Positions 51,823-60,848 of a DNA stretch of 64,000 bases are shown one piece after another. Numbering within the stretch: the stretch's first letter is position 1; each line of letters starts with the position of its first letter. Source of the DNA: Brucella pseudintermedia (lineage in GTDB: Bacteria; Pseudomonadota; Alphaproteobacteria; Rhizobiales; Rhizobiaceae). The DNA is taken from the NCBI RefSeq assembly GCF_008932435.1, contig NZ_WBWE01000001.1:124001-188000 (forward strand), read 5' to 3'. A program made the position numbers and the translations under genes. The notes beneath the pieces were generated by a model, which worked only from the letters and a program-made list of their open reading frames with translations, was not told the DNA's origin and searched no databases.

Positions 51823-53285
51823 TCCGAGCGCTCCTCAAGGCGGGCGGCCAGCGCTGCCGCCACTTCGGCGTGATCCGAGAACGGCAGGGTGATATTGCCG
51901 ACGATCTGCCCCTCTTCATGTCCCTTGCCTGCAACGACCAGCGTATCGCCCGGCTGCATCATCGACACGGCGGTGAAGATTGCCTCGCGGCGATCACCGA
52001 TTTCGGTTGCGCCCGGCGCTGCCGCCATGATTTCGGCGCGGATCTGGGCCGGAACTTCCGAACGCGGATTGTCGTCCGTGACAATTGCCACATCAGCCAG
52101 CCGGGAAGCGATTTCACCCATGATCGGGCGCTTGCCCTTGTCGCGGTCACCGCCGCAGCCGAAGACCACGATCACCCGGCCCGTCGTGAACGGCCGCACC
52201 GAAGTCAGCACATTTTCGAGCGCTTCCGGCTTATGGGCGTAATCGACATAGGCCGGGGCGCCGTCTTCCGTCGCACCAACGAGATCAAGCCGTCCGGGTG
52301 CCCCTTTCAGGAGCGCCAGGGCGCGCATCGCAGCCGCGGCTGGAACGCCCGTGACCATGGCAAGCCCTGCCGCCACCAGCGCATTCGCCACCTGAAAATC
52401 TCCGGCAAGCGGCAGCTCGATCTCGAAAATCTCGTCGCCGATGCGCACTTCCACGTGCTGGCGGAAACGTTCATGCTCGACACGCTTGAGGGCAATGAAG
52501 TTACCCTTCCGTCCAACCGTCTTCACGTCGCAACCGGCAAGCGTCGCCGCTTCGATGGCCTGCGCTGAAAAATGATCGTCGGAGAAGATGATGGCTGGCG
52601 CGCCCTTCGGCAAAAGCGTGGTGAACAGGCGCATCTTAGCGCCAAGATATTCATCGATGGTCGCGTGGTAATCCATATGGTCGCGACCGAGATTGGTGAA
52701 CGCACCGGCAGCAAGCTTGACGCCGTCGAGACGCCGCTGGTCAAGGCCGTGCGACGAGGCTTCCATCGCCGCATGGGTAACGCCTTCATCGGCAAGTTCG
52801 GCCAGCACGCGATGCAGTTCCACCGGATCGGGCGTGGTCAGTGAATTATAGTCGCTGCGTGTCGGCGAGAAGACGCCCGTCGTGCCGATATTCGCGGCCG
52901 GGAAACCGGCATAGGCCCAGATCTGGCGAGTAAAGGAGGCAACGGAGGTCTTGCCGCTGGTGCCCGTAACGGCAACCATGACCTGCGGCTGCTTGCCATA
53001 GAACTGCGCGGCGGCAACCGCCAGCGCAAGGCGCGGGTCATCAACATGGAGGACCGGCACGCCTGCATCGGCGATGACCGTGTCCTTGCCCGCAACGATA
53101 GCGCTGGCGCCACGCTTGATGGCATCGGCGGCAAAAGCCGCGCCGTCCGCTTTCACGCCCTTCAAGGCTGCGAAAAGAAAACCGCGTTCAACCTTGCGGG
53201 AATCCGATGTGACGCCGGTGATCTCCACCTCGCCGGCATTGCCGGAGGCCAGTTCCTTGAAAAGAGCGATTTCCTTCAGTTTCAT
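51819..53285 (-). CDS. murE: UDP-MurNAc-tripeptide synthetase MurE (meso-DAP type)
   Basis: MurE adds the third stem residue. The DNPR motif (VTDDNPRSE) points to meso-diaminopimelate, as expected for Gram-negative peptidoglycan. Other marks are [21 protein letters not shown] loop [13 protein letters not shown] and [12 protein letters not shown] 53285 (488 residues) is chosen; an in-frame ATG six bases upstream adds Met-Thr. A 60-base gap separates it from ftsI. Confidence 0.96.
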   Translation of the reverse strand: MKLKEIALFKELASGNAGEVEITGVTSDSRKVERGFLFAALKGVKADGAAFAADAIKRGASAIVAGKDTVIADAGVPVLHVDDPRLALAVAAAQFYGKQPQVMVAVTGTSGKTSVASFTRQIWAYAGFPAANIGTTGVFSPTRSDYNSLTTPDPVELHRVLAELADEGVTHAAMEASSHGLDQRRLDGVKLAAGAFTNLGRDHMDYHATIDEYLGAKMRLFTTLLPKGAPAIIFSDDHFSAQAIEAATLAGCDVKTVGRKGNFIALKRVEHERFRQHVEVRIGDEIFEIELPLAGDFQVANALVAAGLAMVTGVPAAAAMRALALLKGAPGRLDLVGATEDGAPAYVDYAHKPEALENVLTSVRPFTTGRVIVVFGCGGDRDKGKRPIMGEIASRLADVAIVTDDNPRSEVPAQIRAEIMAAAPGATEIGDRREAIFTAVSMMQPGDTLVVAGKGHEEGQIVGNITLPFSDHAEVAAALAARLEERSE

Positions 53286-53345
53286 GGTCATACCAAATCC
53301 AGATTCAGTTGTGCGCGTAACGCTGCAAAGGCTGTTTTAAGCGAA

Positions 53346-55160
53346 TCAGTCGTATTCGTTGGAAACCATTGCTGGCGGCACTTCCTGTTGAAAATCGGGC
53401 CTGCCGCTTAAATTGCTAACCATTGCTGGCTGGGCTTCGAGTTGGAAATCCGGCTTCACCCCGAGGAACGATGCGGACCGGCGGATGATCTCCGAAACCA
53501 TCGGCGCTGCGTTGAGACCCGCGGTTGCGCTGAACTTGCCTTCTTCCGGCTTCGGTTCGTCGATGATGGTCAGCACGACATAAGTCGGGTCATCCATCGG
53601 AAATGACGCCAGAAACGCGTTGAAGCGCACGTCCTTCGAATAGCGGCCATGCACCACTTTTTCCGCCGTGCCGGTCTTGCCGCCGACGCGATAGCCCGGA
53701 ACCGTCGCGCGCTTGCCGGACCCACCCGGCGCCGTCGCATTGAGGCGGTAGAGATAACGCATGTCGGCAGAAACCTGTGGATGGATGATCTGCTTGGCCA
53801 CCTGATCGGCCTCTGCCTGCGTGCGCATCAGGAATGTCGGCGGCATCAGCTTGCCGCCATTCATCAGGGCCGCAGCGCCAACCGCCGTCTGCAACGGCGT
53901 TGTCATCATGCCGTGGCCGAACGAAATGGTCATGGAATGAACCTTCTTCCACACACGCGGCTCGACCGGGCGCGCCACTTCGGGCAGCTCCGTCTGCAAG
54001 CGGTCGAGAAGGCCGATCTTTTTCAGGAACGCGCGGTGTCCTTCGATGCCGACGGCATCGGCTTCGCGGCCTGAACCGATGTTGGATGAGAAGATGAAGA
54101 CTTCCGGCAGCGTCAGCACGCGACCCTTGCCGTGGAAGTCACGGATGGTCTGGCGACCGAACACCAGCGGGCGCGACGCATCAAGGCGAGAATTGAGGTT
54201 AAACTTGCCGGAATCGAGCGCCATCGCCGTGGTAAAGCTCTTGATGGTCGAGCCCATTTCATAGGTGCCCGCAGACATGCGGTTCAGGCGGTCCTTATCC
54301 AGCGCGTGGACCGGATTGTTCGGATCGAAATCCGGCACCGATGCCATGGCGATCACTTCGCCGGTCTTGACGTTCAGCACAACCGCACCGGCGGCAATCG
54401 CCCGGTAGCGTTCCATGGCCTTGACCAGCACGTCGCGCATGATGTGCTGCACGCGAATATCGACGGAGAGACGCACTGGCTCCAGCGACTGCCCGGTCGC
54501 AAGGCCGACGGAACGCAGGTCAGTCAGGCCCTGGCTGTCGATATATTTCTCCATGCCCGCAATGCCCTGATTGTCGACATTAACGAGACCGAGAATGTGC
54601 GATGCGGTGGGGCCGCCCGGATAGAAGCGCCGCTTTTCGGTCCGGAAGCCAATGCCCGGCACGCCGAGCGCCATGATCTGGCTCTGCTGGCGCGGCGTGA
54701 GCCCGCGCTTGACCCAGACGAAGCCCGCACCGCTTTTCAGACGCTTGTATGTCGCTTCCCAGTCGAGGTCTGGAAGCACGGTGGACAGCATTTCGATGGT
54801 CTCGTCGGGATCGACGATCTTGCGCGGCTCGGCATAGAGCGAGGCCGTCTTGATGTCGGTCGCCAGAATTTCGCCATTGCGGTCCAGAATGTCCGGGCGC
54901 GACGCAAGCTGCTGCACGGCCGGTCCTGCATTCTCCTCGTCTTCGCCCCCGATAACGCCGAAATAGATAAGCTTGCCGCCCATCACGCCATAGATGCCGA
55001 CAAAGCAGGCGATGGCCATCCACAGGCGATTGCGCGCGCGGTTGCCATGCTTCTTGCGCGAGCCGACAAACGCCATGTTGCCGGCCAGCTTTTCATCGCC
55101 AGCCGGCTCAACACCGTTACTTGCCTGCAAATTCTTTTTTCTGAAAGGTCTCAGCCGCAT
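53346..55160 (-). CDS. ftsI: septal transpeptidase FtsI (PBP3)
   Basis: FtsI crosslinks septal peptidoglycan. The 604-residue class B penicillin-binding protein has a cytoplasmic basic tail, one transmembrane helix (about 48-70), a PBP dimer domain, and the transpeptidase motifs STIK (Ser304, Lys307), SSN (358-360) and KTG (495-497). The last 35 residues contain a direct repeat: PDFQLEAQPAMVSN (570-583) and PDFQQEVPPAMVSN (588-601). This lies beyond the catalytic domain. Confidence 0.96.
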   Translation of the reverse strand: MRLRPFRKKNLQASNGVEPAGDEKLAGNMAFVGSRKKHGNRARNRLWMAIACFVGIYGVMGGKLIYFGVIGGEDEENAGPAVQQLASRPDILDRNGEILATDIKTASLYAEPRKIVDPDETIEMLSTVLPDLDWEATYKRLKSGAGFVWVKRGLTPRQQSQIMALGVPGIGFRTEKRRFYPGGPTASHILGLVNVDNQGIAGMEKYIDSQGLTDLRSVGLATGQSLEPVRLSVDIRVQHIMRDVLVKAMERYRAIAAGAVVLNVKTGEVIAMASVPDFDPNNPVHALDKDRLNRMSAGTYEMGSTIKSFTTAMALDSGKFNLNSRLDASRPLVFGRQTIRDFHGKGRVLTLPEVFIFSSNIGSGREADAVGIEGHRAFLKKIGLLDRLQTELPEVARPVEPRVWKKVHSMTISFGHGMMTTPLQTAVGAAALMNGGKLMPPTFLMRTQAEADQVAKQIIHPQVSADMRYLYRLNATAPGGSGKRATVPGYRVGGKTGTAEKVVHGRYSKDVRFNAFLASFPMDDPTYVVLTIIDEPKPEEGKFSATAGLNAAPMVSEIIRRSASFLGVKPDFQLEAQPAMVSNLSGRPDFQQEVPPAMVSNEYD

Positions 55161-55162
55161 GA

Positions 55163-55564
55163 TCAGTGCCTCGCCCCGCTTTTCTTGACGCTGCCGGTCG
55201 TGATGGCATCCTTTTCGAGCACGCCGCTTGCGAGCAATTCGTCGCTGCCGGAAATGATTTTCTGGATATCGTCAACCGGACGTTCCGGAATTTCGTTGAC
55301 GCCCAGCAGAAGCTGTTCCGCTTCGATCGGCTGGAGATTGAGTTCCTTTTCATAGACCCCGACGAGGCTCTGCAAGCGGCCAGGCTGGGTCATCAAGGCC
55401 CAGTCGGCGCGCAGGAGCGTGATCGTGTCCTTCTCGGAATCGATCTGCCGCTTCAGCTTGGCGATCACTGCGATCTGCTTTTCCGCGTCATATTTGATCG
55501 TGTAGGTGACGGTCGCCGCCACCAGCATCGCCGCTATCATGATGATGTCGAAAGTACGCAGCAC
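55163..55564 (-). CDS. ftsL: cell division protein FtsL
   Basis: FtsL is a bitopic divisome scaffold. GTG 55564 gives 133 residues starting (M)LRTFDIIMIAAMLVAATVTY, so the transmembrane helix lies at about 5-21. A heptad-like coiled coil follows (KQIAVIAKLKRQIDSEKDTITLLRAD), then a less conserved tail. The frame extends far upstream but overlaps rsmH, so GTG is preferred. It sits 4 bases after rsmH and 2 before ftsI. Confidence 0.88.
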   Translation of the reverse strand: MLRTFDIIMIAAMLVAATVTYTIKYDAEKQIAVIAKLKRQIDSEKDTITLLRADWALMTQPGRLQSLVGVYEKELNLQPIEAEQLLLGVNEIPERPVDDIQKIISGSDELLASGVLEKDAITTGSVKKSGARH

Positions 55565-55568
55565 TCGT

Positions 55569-56612
55569 TCAACTCCGGGCCAGTTCGTTCGTCTCGGGCA
55601 GTTTGGGCAGTCCGAAAAGCGATAGATCGTCTTCCAGTGGCGGATTATCCGTCCTGATCCCGGCGCGCAGCTTCGCGGAGCGCGCGCGCGGGTTTCGTTC
55701 TTCTTCCTCGGCCGTCGGGCCGACAGCGCCCTTGACCGCAGCCGTGAAGCTCGGCAGGCGGACATGCGTTTCCGGCAGATGGCGCGACCCCGCGCTGCCG
55801 CCCGCGCGGTCCGCGAAATAGCGCTTCACCATGCGGTCTTCCAGCGAATGGAAGGTCACGACAACCAGCCGGCCACCTGGCTTCAGGATGCGCTCAGCAG
55901 CAAGCAACGCCCGCGCCAGTTCGCCCAGTTCATCGTTTACATAGACGCGCAGCGCCTGAAACACGCGCGTCGCCGGATGAATGCGATCCTTCGGATTGCG
56001 CCCCACCAGCGTTTCGATGGCATTGGCAAGATCGAGCGTGCGGGTGAAAGGCTGCGCCGCACGGCGCTTGTCGATCATGCGCGCAATGCGGCCCGCATGA
56101 CGCTCCTCGCCCAGAAAATTGAAGATGCGGGCAAGATCGCCGGTCTTGAGACGGTTGACCACATCGGCAGCACTTGGACCCTTTTTCGACATGCGCATGT
56201 CAAGCGGGCCGTCCTTCTGGAAGGAAAAGCCGCGCTCGGCCTCATCGATCTGCATCGATGACACGCCAATATCGAGCACAACGCCGTCCACCTTGCTGCC
56301 TGCTCCCTTTACGGTCGAGACTGCTTCGTCCAAAGCAGAAAACCGCGACTCGACCAGATTGAGCCTGCCCGGAAACTGCTTTTCCATCGCCCGCCCGGCT
56401 TCGATTGCGGTTGGATCGCGGTCGATCGCGATCACGTCCGCGCCCGCTTCGAGTATGCGGCGCGTATAACCGCCAGCACCGAATGTCCCGTCGACGATCA
56501 CCGCGCCGGTCACAGGCTTCAGGGCATCGATCACTTCGGCAATCAGCACCGGAACATGACGGACTTCAGCCCCACCGGCTTGAGAATTGTCTCCGCCGAG
56601 GCTTGCCATCAT
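55569..56612 (-). CDS. rsmH: 16S rRNA m4C1402 methyltransferase RsmH (MraW)
   Basis: RsmH methylates N4 of C1402 in 16S rRNA and usually heads dcw clusters. The 347-residue protein has [13 protein letters not shown], the SAM loop [34 protein letters not shown], and the late [13 protein letters not shown] motif. ATG 56612 is followed by a second ATG; an AGGA ribosome site lies about 10 bases upstream. No mraZ precedes it in this window. Confidence 0.95.
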   Translation of the reverse strand: MMASLGGDNSQAGGAEVRHVPVLIAEVIDALKPVTGAVIVDGTFGAGGYTRRILEAGADVIAIDRDPTAIEAGRAMEKQFPGRLNLVESRFSALDEAVSTVKGAGSKVDGVVLDIGVSSMQIDEAERGFSFQKDGPLDMRMSKKGPSAADVVNRLKTGDLARIFNFLGEERHAGRIARMIDKRRAAQPFTRTLDLANAIETLVGRNPKDRIHPATRVFQALRVYVNDELGELARALLAAERILKPGGRLVVVTFHSLEDRMVKRYFADRAGGSAGSRHLPETHVRLPSFTAAVKGAVGPTAEEEERNPRARSAKLRAGIRTDNPPLEDDLSLFGLPKLPETNELARS

Positions 56613-56797
56613 TCCGATCCTTTCCCGGGTACGCGGCCCGTTATCTAAAGCGCGTTGCGCTTAGAGCATTTCCCGCTTTCGGGAGACATGCCTGAGTGTT
56701 GCCTTTGGATTCCGCCCATTTGCCGTCAACGTGGGGGCATGACGGATTCGTTCATCAGTTATCGGATATTAAGCTTAATGAAGCGTTATCCTTTGGC

Positions 56798-56853
56798 GGG
56801 AGTAAGGGAGTAAGGGAGTAAGGGAGTAAGGGAGTAAGGGAGTAAGGGAGTAA
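56798..56853. repeat. tandem array, 7 x GGGAGTAA
   Basis: Seven perfect copies of the 8-base unit GGGAGTAA run head to tail, followed by GGG and a seven-A run. No coding frame crosses it. Eight-base arrays of this sort mutate by slippage and are used for strain typing in Brucella (different unit). Confidence 0.95.
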
Positions 56854-56920
56854 GGGAAAAAAATCCTTATTCTCGGTCAAGGCAAATATTTTGCTTGCCT
56901 TGTCGCCATCGGCTTCGCAC

Positions 56921-56960
56921 CCTATTCCCCTATTCCCCTATTCCCCTATTCCCCTATTCC
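56921..56960. repeat. tandem array, 5 x CCTATTCC
   Basis: Five perfect copies of CCTATTCC, flanked by C/T-rich sequence up to 56978. In rotated form (CCCCTATT) the unit differs at two positions from the reverse complement of the first array's unit (CCCTTACT). The two arrays therefore form a degenerate inverted pair 67 bases apart. Confidence 0.93.
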
Positions 56961-56979
56961 CCTTCCTCCCCCTTTCCCG

Positions 56980-57010
56980 TTGACACCTGCCGCGCACGCG
57001 CTTATTTAAT
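56980..57010 (+). promoter_or_regulatory. candidate mntH promoter
   Basis: TTGACA (56980-56985) is followed after 17 bases by TATTTA (57003-57008), or by TTTAAT (57005-57010) with a 19-base spacer. It lies just upstream of the palindromic operator and 45-75 bases before the first ATG of mntH. Confidence 0.55.
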
Positions 57011-57024
57011 GCAAATAGTTTGCA
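57010..57024. promoter_or_regulatory. candidate manganese-responsive operator (Mur/MntR type)
   Basis: TGCAAA-TAG-TTTGCA is a perfect 6+3+6 palindrome, followed by a further half site ACTGCA. Rhizobial Mur-responsive sites upstream of Mn uptake genes are similarly TGCAAA/TTTGCA-rich. The position at the transcription start suits Mn-dependent repression. Which regulator binds is inference. Confidence 0.6.
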
Positions 57025-57052
57025 ACTGCATTAAGTCATCAAGGCATTTCTC

Positions 57053-58423
57053 ATGGCTCCTCATGGAGAAAATTCGTCTGGCGCTGGCGAAGTTACGTTT
57101 GAAGGCTGGCGGCGTGATCGCGGCGAGGCATCCATGTCCGATGTCCACCGCTCAATCAGAGTCAATCGATCCGGCTCGAAGTTCCGCCGCGCGCTGTCCT
57201 TCTTCGGACCCGGCTATCTGGTAGCTGTTGGCTATATGGACCCCGGCAACTGGGCCACCTCGCTGGCTGGCGGCTCCCGCTTCGGCTATACGCTGCTCTG
57301 TGTCGTTCTGTTGTCCAATCTGATGGCCGTGCTCTTGCAGGCGCTCTGCACTCGCCTTGCGGTCGCGACGGGTCGCGATCTGGCGCAGGCCTGCCGCGAT
57401 GCCTATCCGCGTTTTCTCGCCTGGCCGCTCTGGCTTCTGGCCGAGCTTGCAATCTGCGCCACCGATCTTGCCGAAGTCATCGGCACGGCCATCGGCCTCA
57501 ACCTGCTGTTCGGCATTCCGCTTGAAATCGGCGTCATCATCACCGCCGCCGACGTGCTTCTGGTTCTTTATCTTCAGAACAAGGGATTCCGCCGCGTCGA
57601 GGCGCTCATTATCACGCTTCTGGGCGTGATCGCGCTCTGTTTCCTCATACAGATCTTGATGGCGCAGCCGCAATGGGGCGAGGTCATCAGGGGGTTTGCG
57701 CCTACCACCGAGATCATCCGCAATCCGGATATGCTCTATATTGCGCTTGGCATCATCGGCGCCACGGTCATGCCGCATAATCTCTATCTGCACTCCGGCA
57801 TCATTCAGACCCGTGATTACGGCCATACCACGCCCGAAAAGCGGGAAGCCATCCGCTTTGCAACGTGGGATTCCACGATTGCGCTGACATTCGCGCTTCT
57901 GGTCAATGCGTCGATCCTGATCCTGGCGGCTGCGAGCTTCAACGCCACCGGCAATACCGCGGTTGAAGATCTCGACAAGGCCCATGCTCTTCTGAACCCG
58001 CTGCTCGGCTCGGCTCTCGCGCCGACGCTCTTTGCCATTGCGCTTCTGTGCTGCGGTCTGAACTCGACCATCACCGCAACCATGGCCGGGCAGATTGTCA
58101 TGGAAGGCTTCATCGACATTCGCCTGAAGCCCTGGCTGCGCCGTGCGATTACGCGCTTCGTGGCGATCGTTCCGGCTGCCGTGGTGACGATGATGTATGG
58201 TTCTGAAGGAACGACCGAGCTTCTTATCCTGTCTCAGGTCGTGTTGAGCCTGCAACTGCCCTTTGCGATCATTCCGCTTGTCATATTCACGGCAGAGAAA
58301 AAGAAGATGGGATCGCTGGTCGCGCCGCGCTGGGTGACGCTGCTTGCCGCCATCACCGCCGCAATCATCGTCGTTCTGAACATGAAGCTGATTTACGACT
58401 TCCTGACCGGCGTGCCGATCTAA
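57053..58423 (+). CDS. mntH: Nramp-family manganese transporter MntH
   Basis: MntH imports Mn(II) with protons. The 456-residue protein has eleven predicted helices. Helix 1 carries the metal motif DPGNW ([16 protein letters not shown]), and helix 6 carries the paired [14 protein letters not shown]. Both are required for transport. ATG 57053 gives a 27-residue extension; ATG 57134 (starting [10 protein letters not shown]) has a better GAGG ribosome site and may be the true start (429 residues). Regulation by manganese is suggested by the upstream palindrome. Confidence 0.93.
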   Translation: MAPHGENSSGAGEVTFEGWRRDRGEASMSDVHRSIRVNRSGSKFRRALSFFGPGYLVAVGYMDPGNWATSLAGGSRFGYTLLCVVLLSNLMAVLLQALCTRLAVATGRDLAQACRDAYPRFLAWPLWLLAELAICATDLAEVIGTAIGLNLLFGIPLEIGVIITAADVLLVLYLQNKGFRRVEALIITLLGVIALCFLIQILMAQPQWGEVIRGFAPTTEIIRNPDMLYIALGIIGATVMPHNLYLHSGIIQTRDYGHTTPEKREAIRFATWDSTIALTFALLVNASILILAAASFNATGNTAVEDLDKAHALLNPLLGSALAPTLFAIALLCCGLNSTITATMAGQIVMEGFIDIRLKPWLRRAITRFVAIVPAAVVTMMYGSEGTTELLILSQVVLSLQLPFAIIPLVIFTAEKKKMGSLVAPRWVTLLAAITAAIIVVLNMKLIYDFLTGVPI

Positions 58424-58454
58424 CCTCATTCCAAGGCTGTTCCTGGAACACTTG

Positions 58455-58491
58455 GAGCGGTTCCTGTTTTAACGGAGCGTCGGAACCGCTC
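58455..58491. repeat. inverted repeat between mntH and rnpB
   Basis: GAGCGGTTCC (58455-58464) and GGAACCGCTC (58482-58491) form a perfect 10-bp stem with a 17-base loop. It lies between the convergent ends of mntH and rnpB and lacks a T tract on either side. It may stop or process either transcript, or be a dispersed intergenic hairpin. Confidence 0.55.
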
Positions 58492-58501
58492 TGGAGAAAG
58501 A

Positions 58502-58931
58502 TTGTCAGCCGATCTGTAAGCCGGGTTCTGTATGGCCGGGCTCGCGCCCGACGTGGCAGCCATTCATCTGGGACGGATGTCGCCACCCGCCTCGTGCAAC
58601 CCACCCGGACGGCTGATCCGGAAACCGATTGCCGGCCCTTGCGAACCGACGCGCCGTCCCTATTCGGTTTTGCTCCCGATGGGGTTTACCGTGCCGTCTG
58701 CATTACTGCAGACGCGGTGGGCTCTTACCCCACCCTTTCACCCTTACCCCGTCATCCCTGCCGCTACGTCATGCAACGGTACGGAAGACGGGGCGGTCTG
58801 CTTTCTGTGGCACTTTCCCTGGGGTCGCCCCCGCCGGGCGTTACCCGGCATCGTGTTTCCATGGAGCCCGGACTTTCCTCACCTGCCGCCTTTCGGCATA
58901 TGACAGGCGCGGCTGCCCGACCGACTGACAG
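58502..58931 (-). ncRNA. rnpB: RNase P RNA (bacterial type A)
   Basis: RNase P RNA cleaves the 5' leader from tRNA precursors. On the minus strand the 5' region reads GTCAGTCGGTC and pairs fully (with wobbles) with GATCGGCTGAC at the 3' end, forming helix P1. The conserved GAGGAAAGTCCGGGCTCC (CR-I) lies near the 5' end. The 3' part has CAGAACCCGGCTTACAG (CR-V with the CCA-interacting region). The length of about 430 bases is typical for alphaproteobacteria. Ends are set by P1. Confidence 0.95.
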
Positions 58932-59082
58932 CGCGCATATAGCAACGATAGCGCAACAGTGAAACCGGATTCCGGAAAAAATCTGGTCGCAGCGGCAACA
59001 GAAAAGCCGACAGTGTTGCCACTGTCGGCTTTCCGTTCGCATCAGGCTGCCTGTACTCTACGCGACCGCCGACGCAAATTGG

Positions 59083-59724
59083 TCAGAGCCCGCGCATATA
59101 TGCCTTGACCGAGCTGCAATATTTGGCAGAGGTCGGGTTCATGCGCGTTGCGCCGTGACCGGCATTGTATTTCAGGATCGTGCCGCAGGTGCTTCCGCCG
59201 CCGAGCTTCTGCGCCATTGCAAGATACTTCATGCCAAACTGGATGTTCGTGGATGGCTCGTAGAGGCCCTTGGCGGAGCCGGTGTAGCCAAGGCCGCGTG
59301 CGGTCGAGAGCTTGATCTGCATCAGGCCGATTTCACCGGCCTTGCCGCGCACGTTCGGCTGGAAATTGCTTTCGTGACGCACAACCGCATGGGCCAGCGC
59401 GGACGGCACGCCATAGGTCGAGGCGTAGCGATTGATGATGCTGGAATAGGCGCTGCCTTTGACATTGCGGGCAGTCGTGTCTTTCGACTGCGAACGCTTG
59501 CCGGTGAAACCCTTTGTGGCCGGAGCCGCGCGGCGGGTGATGACCGATGCCTTCTTAGGCGCTGTGGTTGGCTTTTCTGCCTCTGCAGACTTGTTCTGCT
59601 GGCGTGCCTTGAGGAGAGCTGCGAGGTTGGTCGGTTCGGTTGATGGGGCACTCAGTGCCGGATTCAGGCCAAACGAACTCATCGCGCCGACAAGGGCGCT
59701 AACAACAACAAATTTGATTTTCAT
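59083..59724 (-). CDS. lytic transglycosylase, SLT family
   Basis: A 213-residue exported muramidase-like enzyme. An N-terminal signal (about 1-26) precedes a Lys/Ala/Pro-rich low-complexity stretch (30-90) and an SLT domain (95-213). The catalytic glutamate is Glu118 in VRHESNFQP, followed by the classical GKAGEIGLMQI and the late KYNAG segment. It would cut glycan strands in the periplasm. It is compact for the family and stands alone. Confidence 0.9.
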   Translation of the reverse strand: MKIKFVVVSALVGAMSSFGLNPALSAPSTEPTNLAALLKARQQNKSAEAEKPTTAPKKASVITRRAAPATKGFTGKRSQSKDTTARNVKGSAYSSIINRYASTYGVPSALAHAVVRHESNFQPNVRGKAGEIGLMQIKLSTARGLGYTGSAKGLYEPSTNIQFGMKYLAMAQKLGGGSTCGTILKYNAGHGATRMNPTSAKYCSSVKAYMRGL

Positions 59725-60041
59725 AACCTACCGTCTTGGAACGTTTCTTTTGTCAGGCCGCCTGTCTTGGGGGGTGACGACCCTGTTTTTGATCCCGCCC
59801 GATATGGCCCGTCAGGCCCATGACCGCTGGGATTGCCGAATGAATTGGTGGGCAAATGCAGCCGAAGATTGGTTGCAAAAGTAAAATAGTCTTACAGGTT
59901 GCAACATTGGCGACTCATGCACGATCGGCGCGAACTGCCGTTGCAATCCGTCCGCGATGGGGCCGGATCGATCTATTTTAATGAAAACATTAGAAAAATA
60001 AGAAATGCCGCCCCGTGAAGGAACCGGCCGCCTGAGCCGTG
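59725..60041. other. 317-base intergenic region
   Basis: Upstream of the transglycosylase and downstream of the amidase, both on the minus strand. I see no ORF, RNA gene or strong terminator. The part near 59970-60005 is AT-rich. Confidence 0.4.
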
Positions 60042-60848
60042 TCAGGCGGTAACATTCTGCAGGGAAAAAATCAGCCTGTAGAGGGTATCTATGGTAGAAA
60101 CATCGGCCACGCCGTCCACATTCTGCGGCCGAAAATGGCGCTGAAAGGCCTTGATCGCGATCTCCGTGTCCTCATCGAAGACCCCTGTGATGCCAATTCC
60201 ATAGCCGTAAAGCGCCAGCATGGACTGCAAGGCTTCGACCGGCTGGCCCTGTTCTCCGCGTGCCAGAAAGCGCCCGCCCCGGATCGGGGTCGGCTCGATA
60301 TAGTGGCCGATGCCCGCCTCATGGAGCCGCTTCCACGGAAAATTATGGCCGGGATCGGTCTTGCGCGCCGGCGCGATGTCCGAATGGGCCAGCACGTTCT
60401 CCGGCTTGATGGCGTGGCGCTCGCATATGTCCCGGCAAAGACGGATGACCGCGTCGATCTGCACATCCTTGAACGGCGGATAATCTTCGAGATTGCCCGG
60501 ATTGACGATCTCGATGCCGATGGAGGCCGAATTGATATCCGTTTCGCCCTTCCAGAAGCTCTTGCCTGCATGCCAGGCCCGCGCCTTTTCCGATACCATC
60601 TGCACGATCCGCCCGTCTTCATGGACGAGATAATGGGCGGAAACTTCCATCTCGGGCGACTTCAAAACCTGCACCGCCTCTTCGGCGGTTGCCAGACCCG
60701 TATAGTGGAGGATCAGAAAGGCGGGCACCTTGCCGTCGCGGCGAGGACCAAAATTGGGCGACGGGTCCAGTGTTGCCCCGGCGAAATCCGGCTGGATCAG
60801 CGCCAGCTCCTCCAACGATTGGCTCTCGATGTCGCGCGCGCCGCTCAT
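60042..60848 (-). CDS. N-acetylmuramoyl-L-alanine amidase, AmpD-like with PG-binding domain
   Basis: A 268-residue zinc amidase that splits MurNAc from stem peptides. The zinc ligands appear as His48 (LILHYT), His155 (LAHSDIAP) and Asp165 (KTDPGHNFPW), with GIEIVNPG between. A C-terminal peptidoglycan-binding domain (about 195-262) follows. No signal peptide is visible, which favours a cytosolic AmpD-like recycling role, although the binding domain is unusual for that. It overlaps the upstream chaperone gene by 4 bases. Confidence 0.9.
   Translation of the reverse strand: MSGARDIESQSLEELALIQPDFAGATLDPSPNFGPRRDGKVPAFLILHYTGLATAEEAVQVLKSPEMEVSAHYLVHEDGRIVQMVSEKARAWHAGKSFWKGETDINSASIGIEIVNPGNLEDYPPFKDVQIDAVIRLCRDICERHAIKPENVLAHSDIAPARKTDPGHNFPWKRLHEAGIGHYIEPTPIRGGRFLARGEQGQPVEALQSMLALYGYGIGITGVFDEDTEIAIKAFQRHFRPQNVDGVADVSTIDTLYRLIFSLQNVTA

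Larger units (their letters stand above)
56613..57052. other. divergent 440-base region between rsmH and mntH
   Basis: No ORF is present, although the size would fit mraZ. It holds an imperfect palindrome CTAAAGCGC-GTT-GCGCTTAG (56645-56664), two 8-base tandem arrays, a hairpin CAAGGCAA/TTGCCTTG (56878-56885 with 56895-56902), and the mntH promoter with its operator. Each main item is listed separately. Confidence 0.6.

Noticed and set aside
56798-56960. CRISPR array
   Set aside because: Units are 8 bases with no spacers, so these are simple tandem repeats.
57152-58429. 425-residue minus-strand frame opposite mntH
   Set aside because: It is highly charged with Arg/Asp/Gln repeats typical of the antisense of a hydrophobic transporter.
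58532-58962. Several small plus-strand frames (up to 123 residues)
   Set aside because: They lie on the antisense of rnpB, whose conserved structure explains the region.
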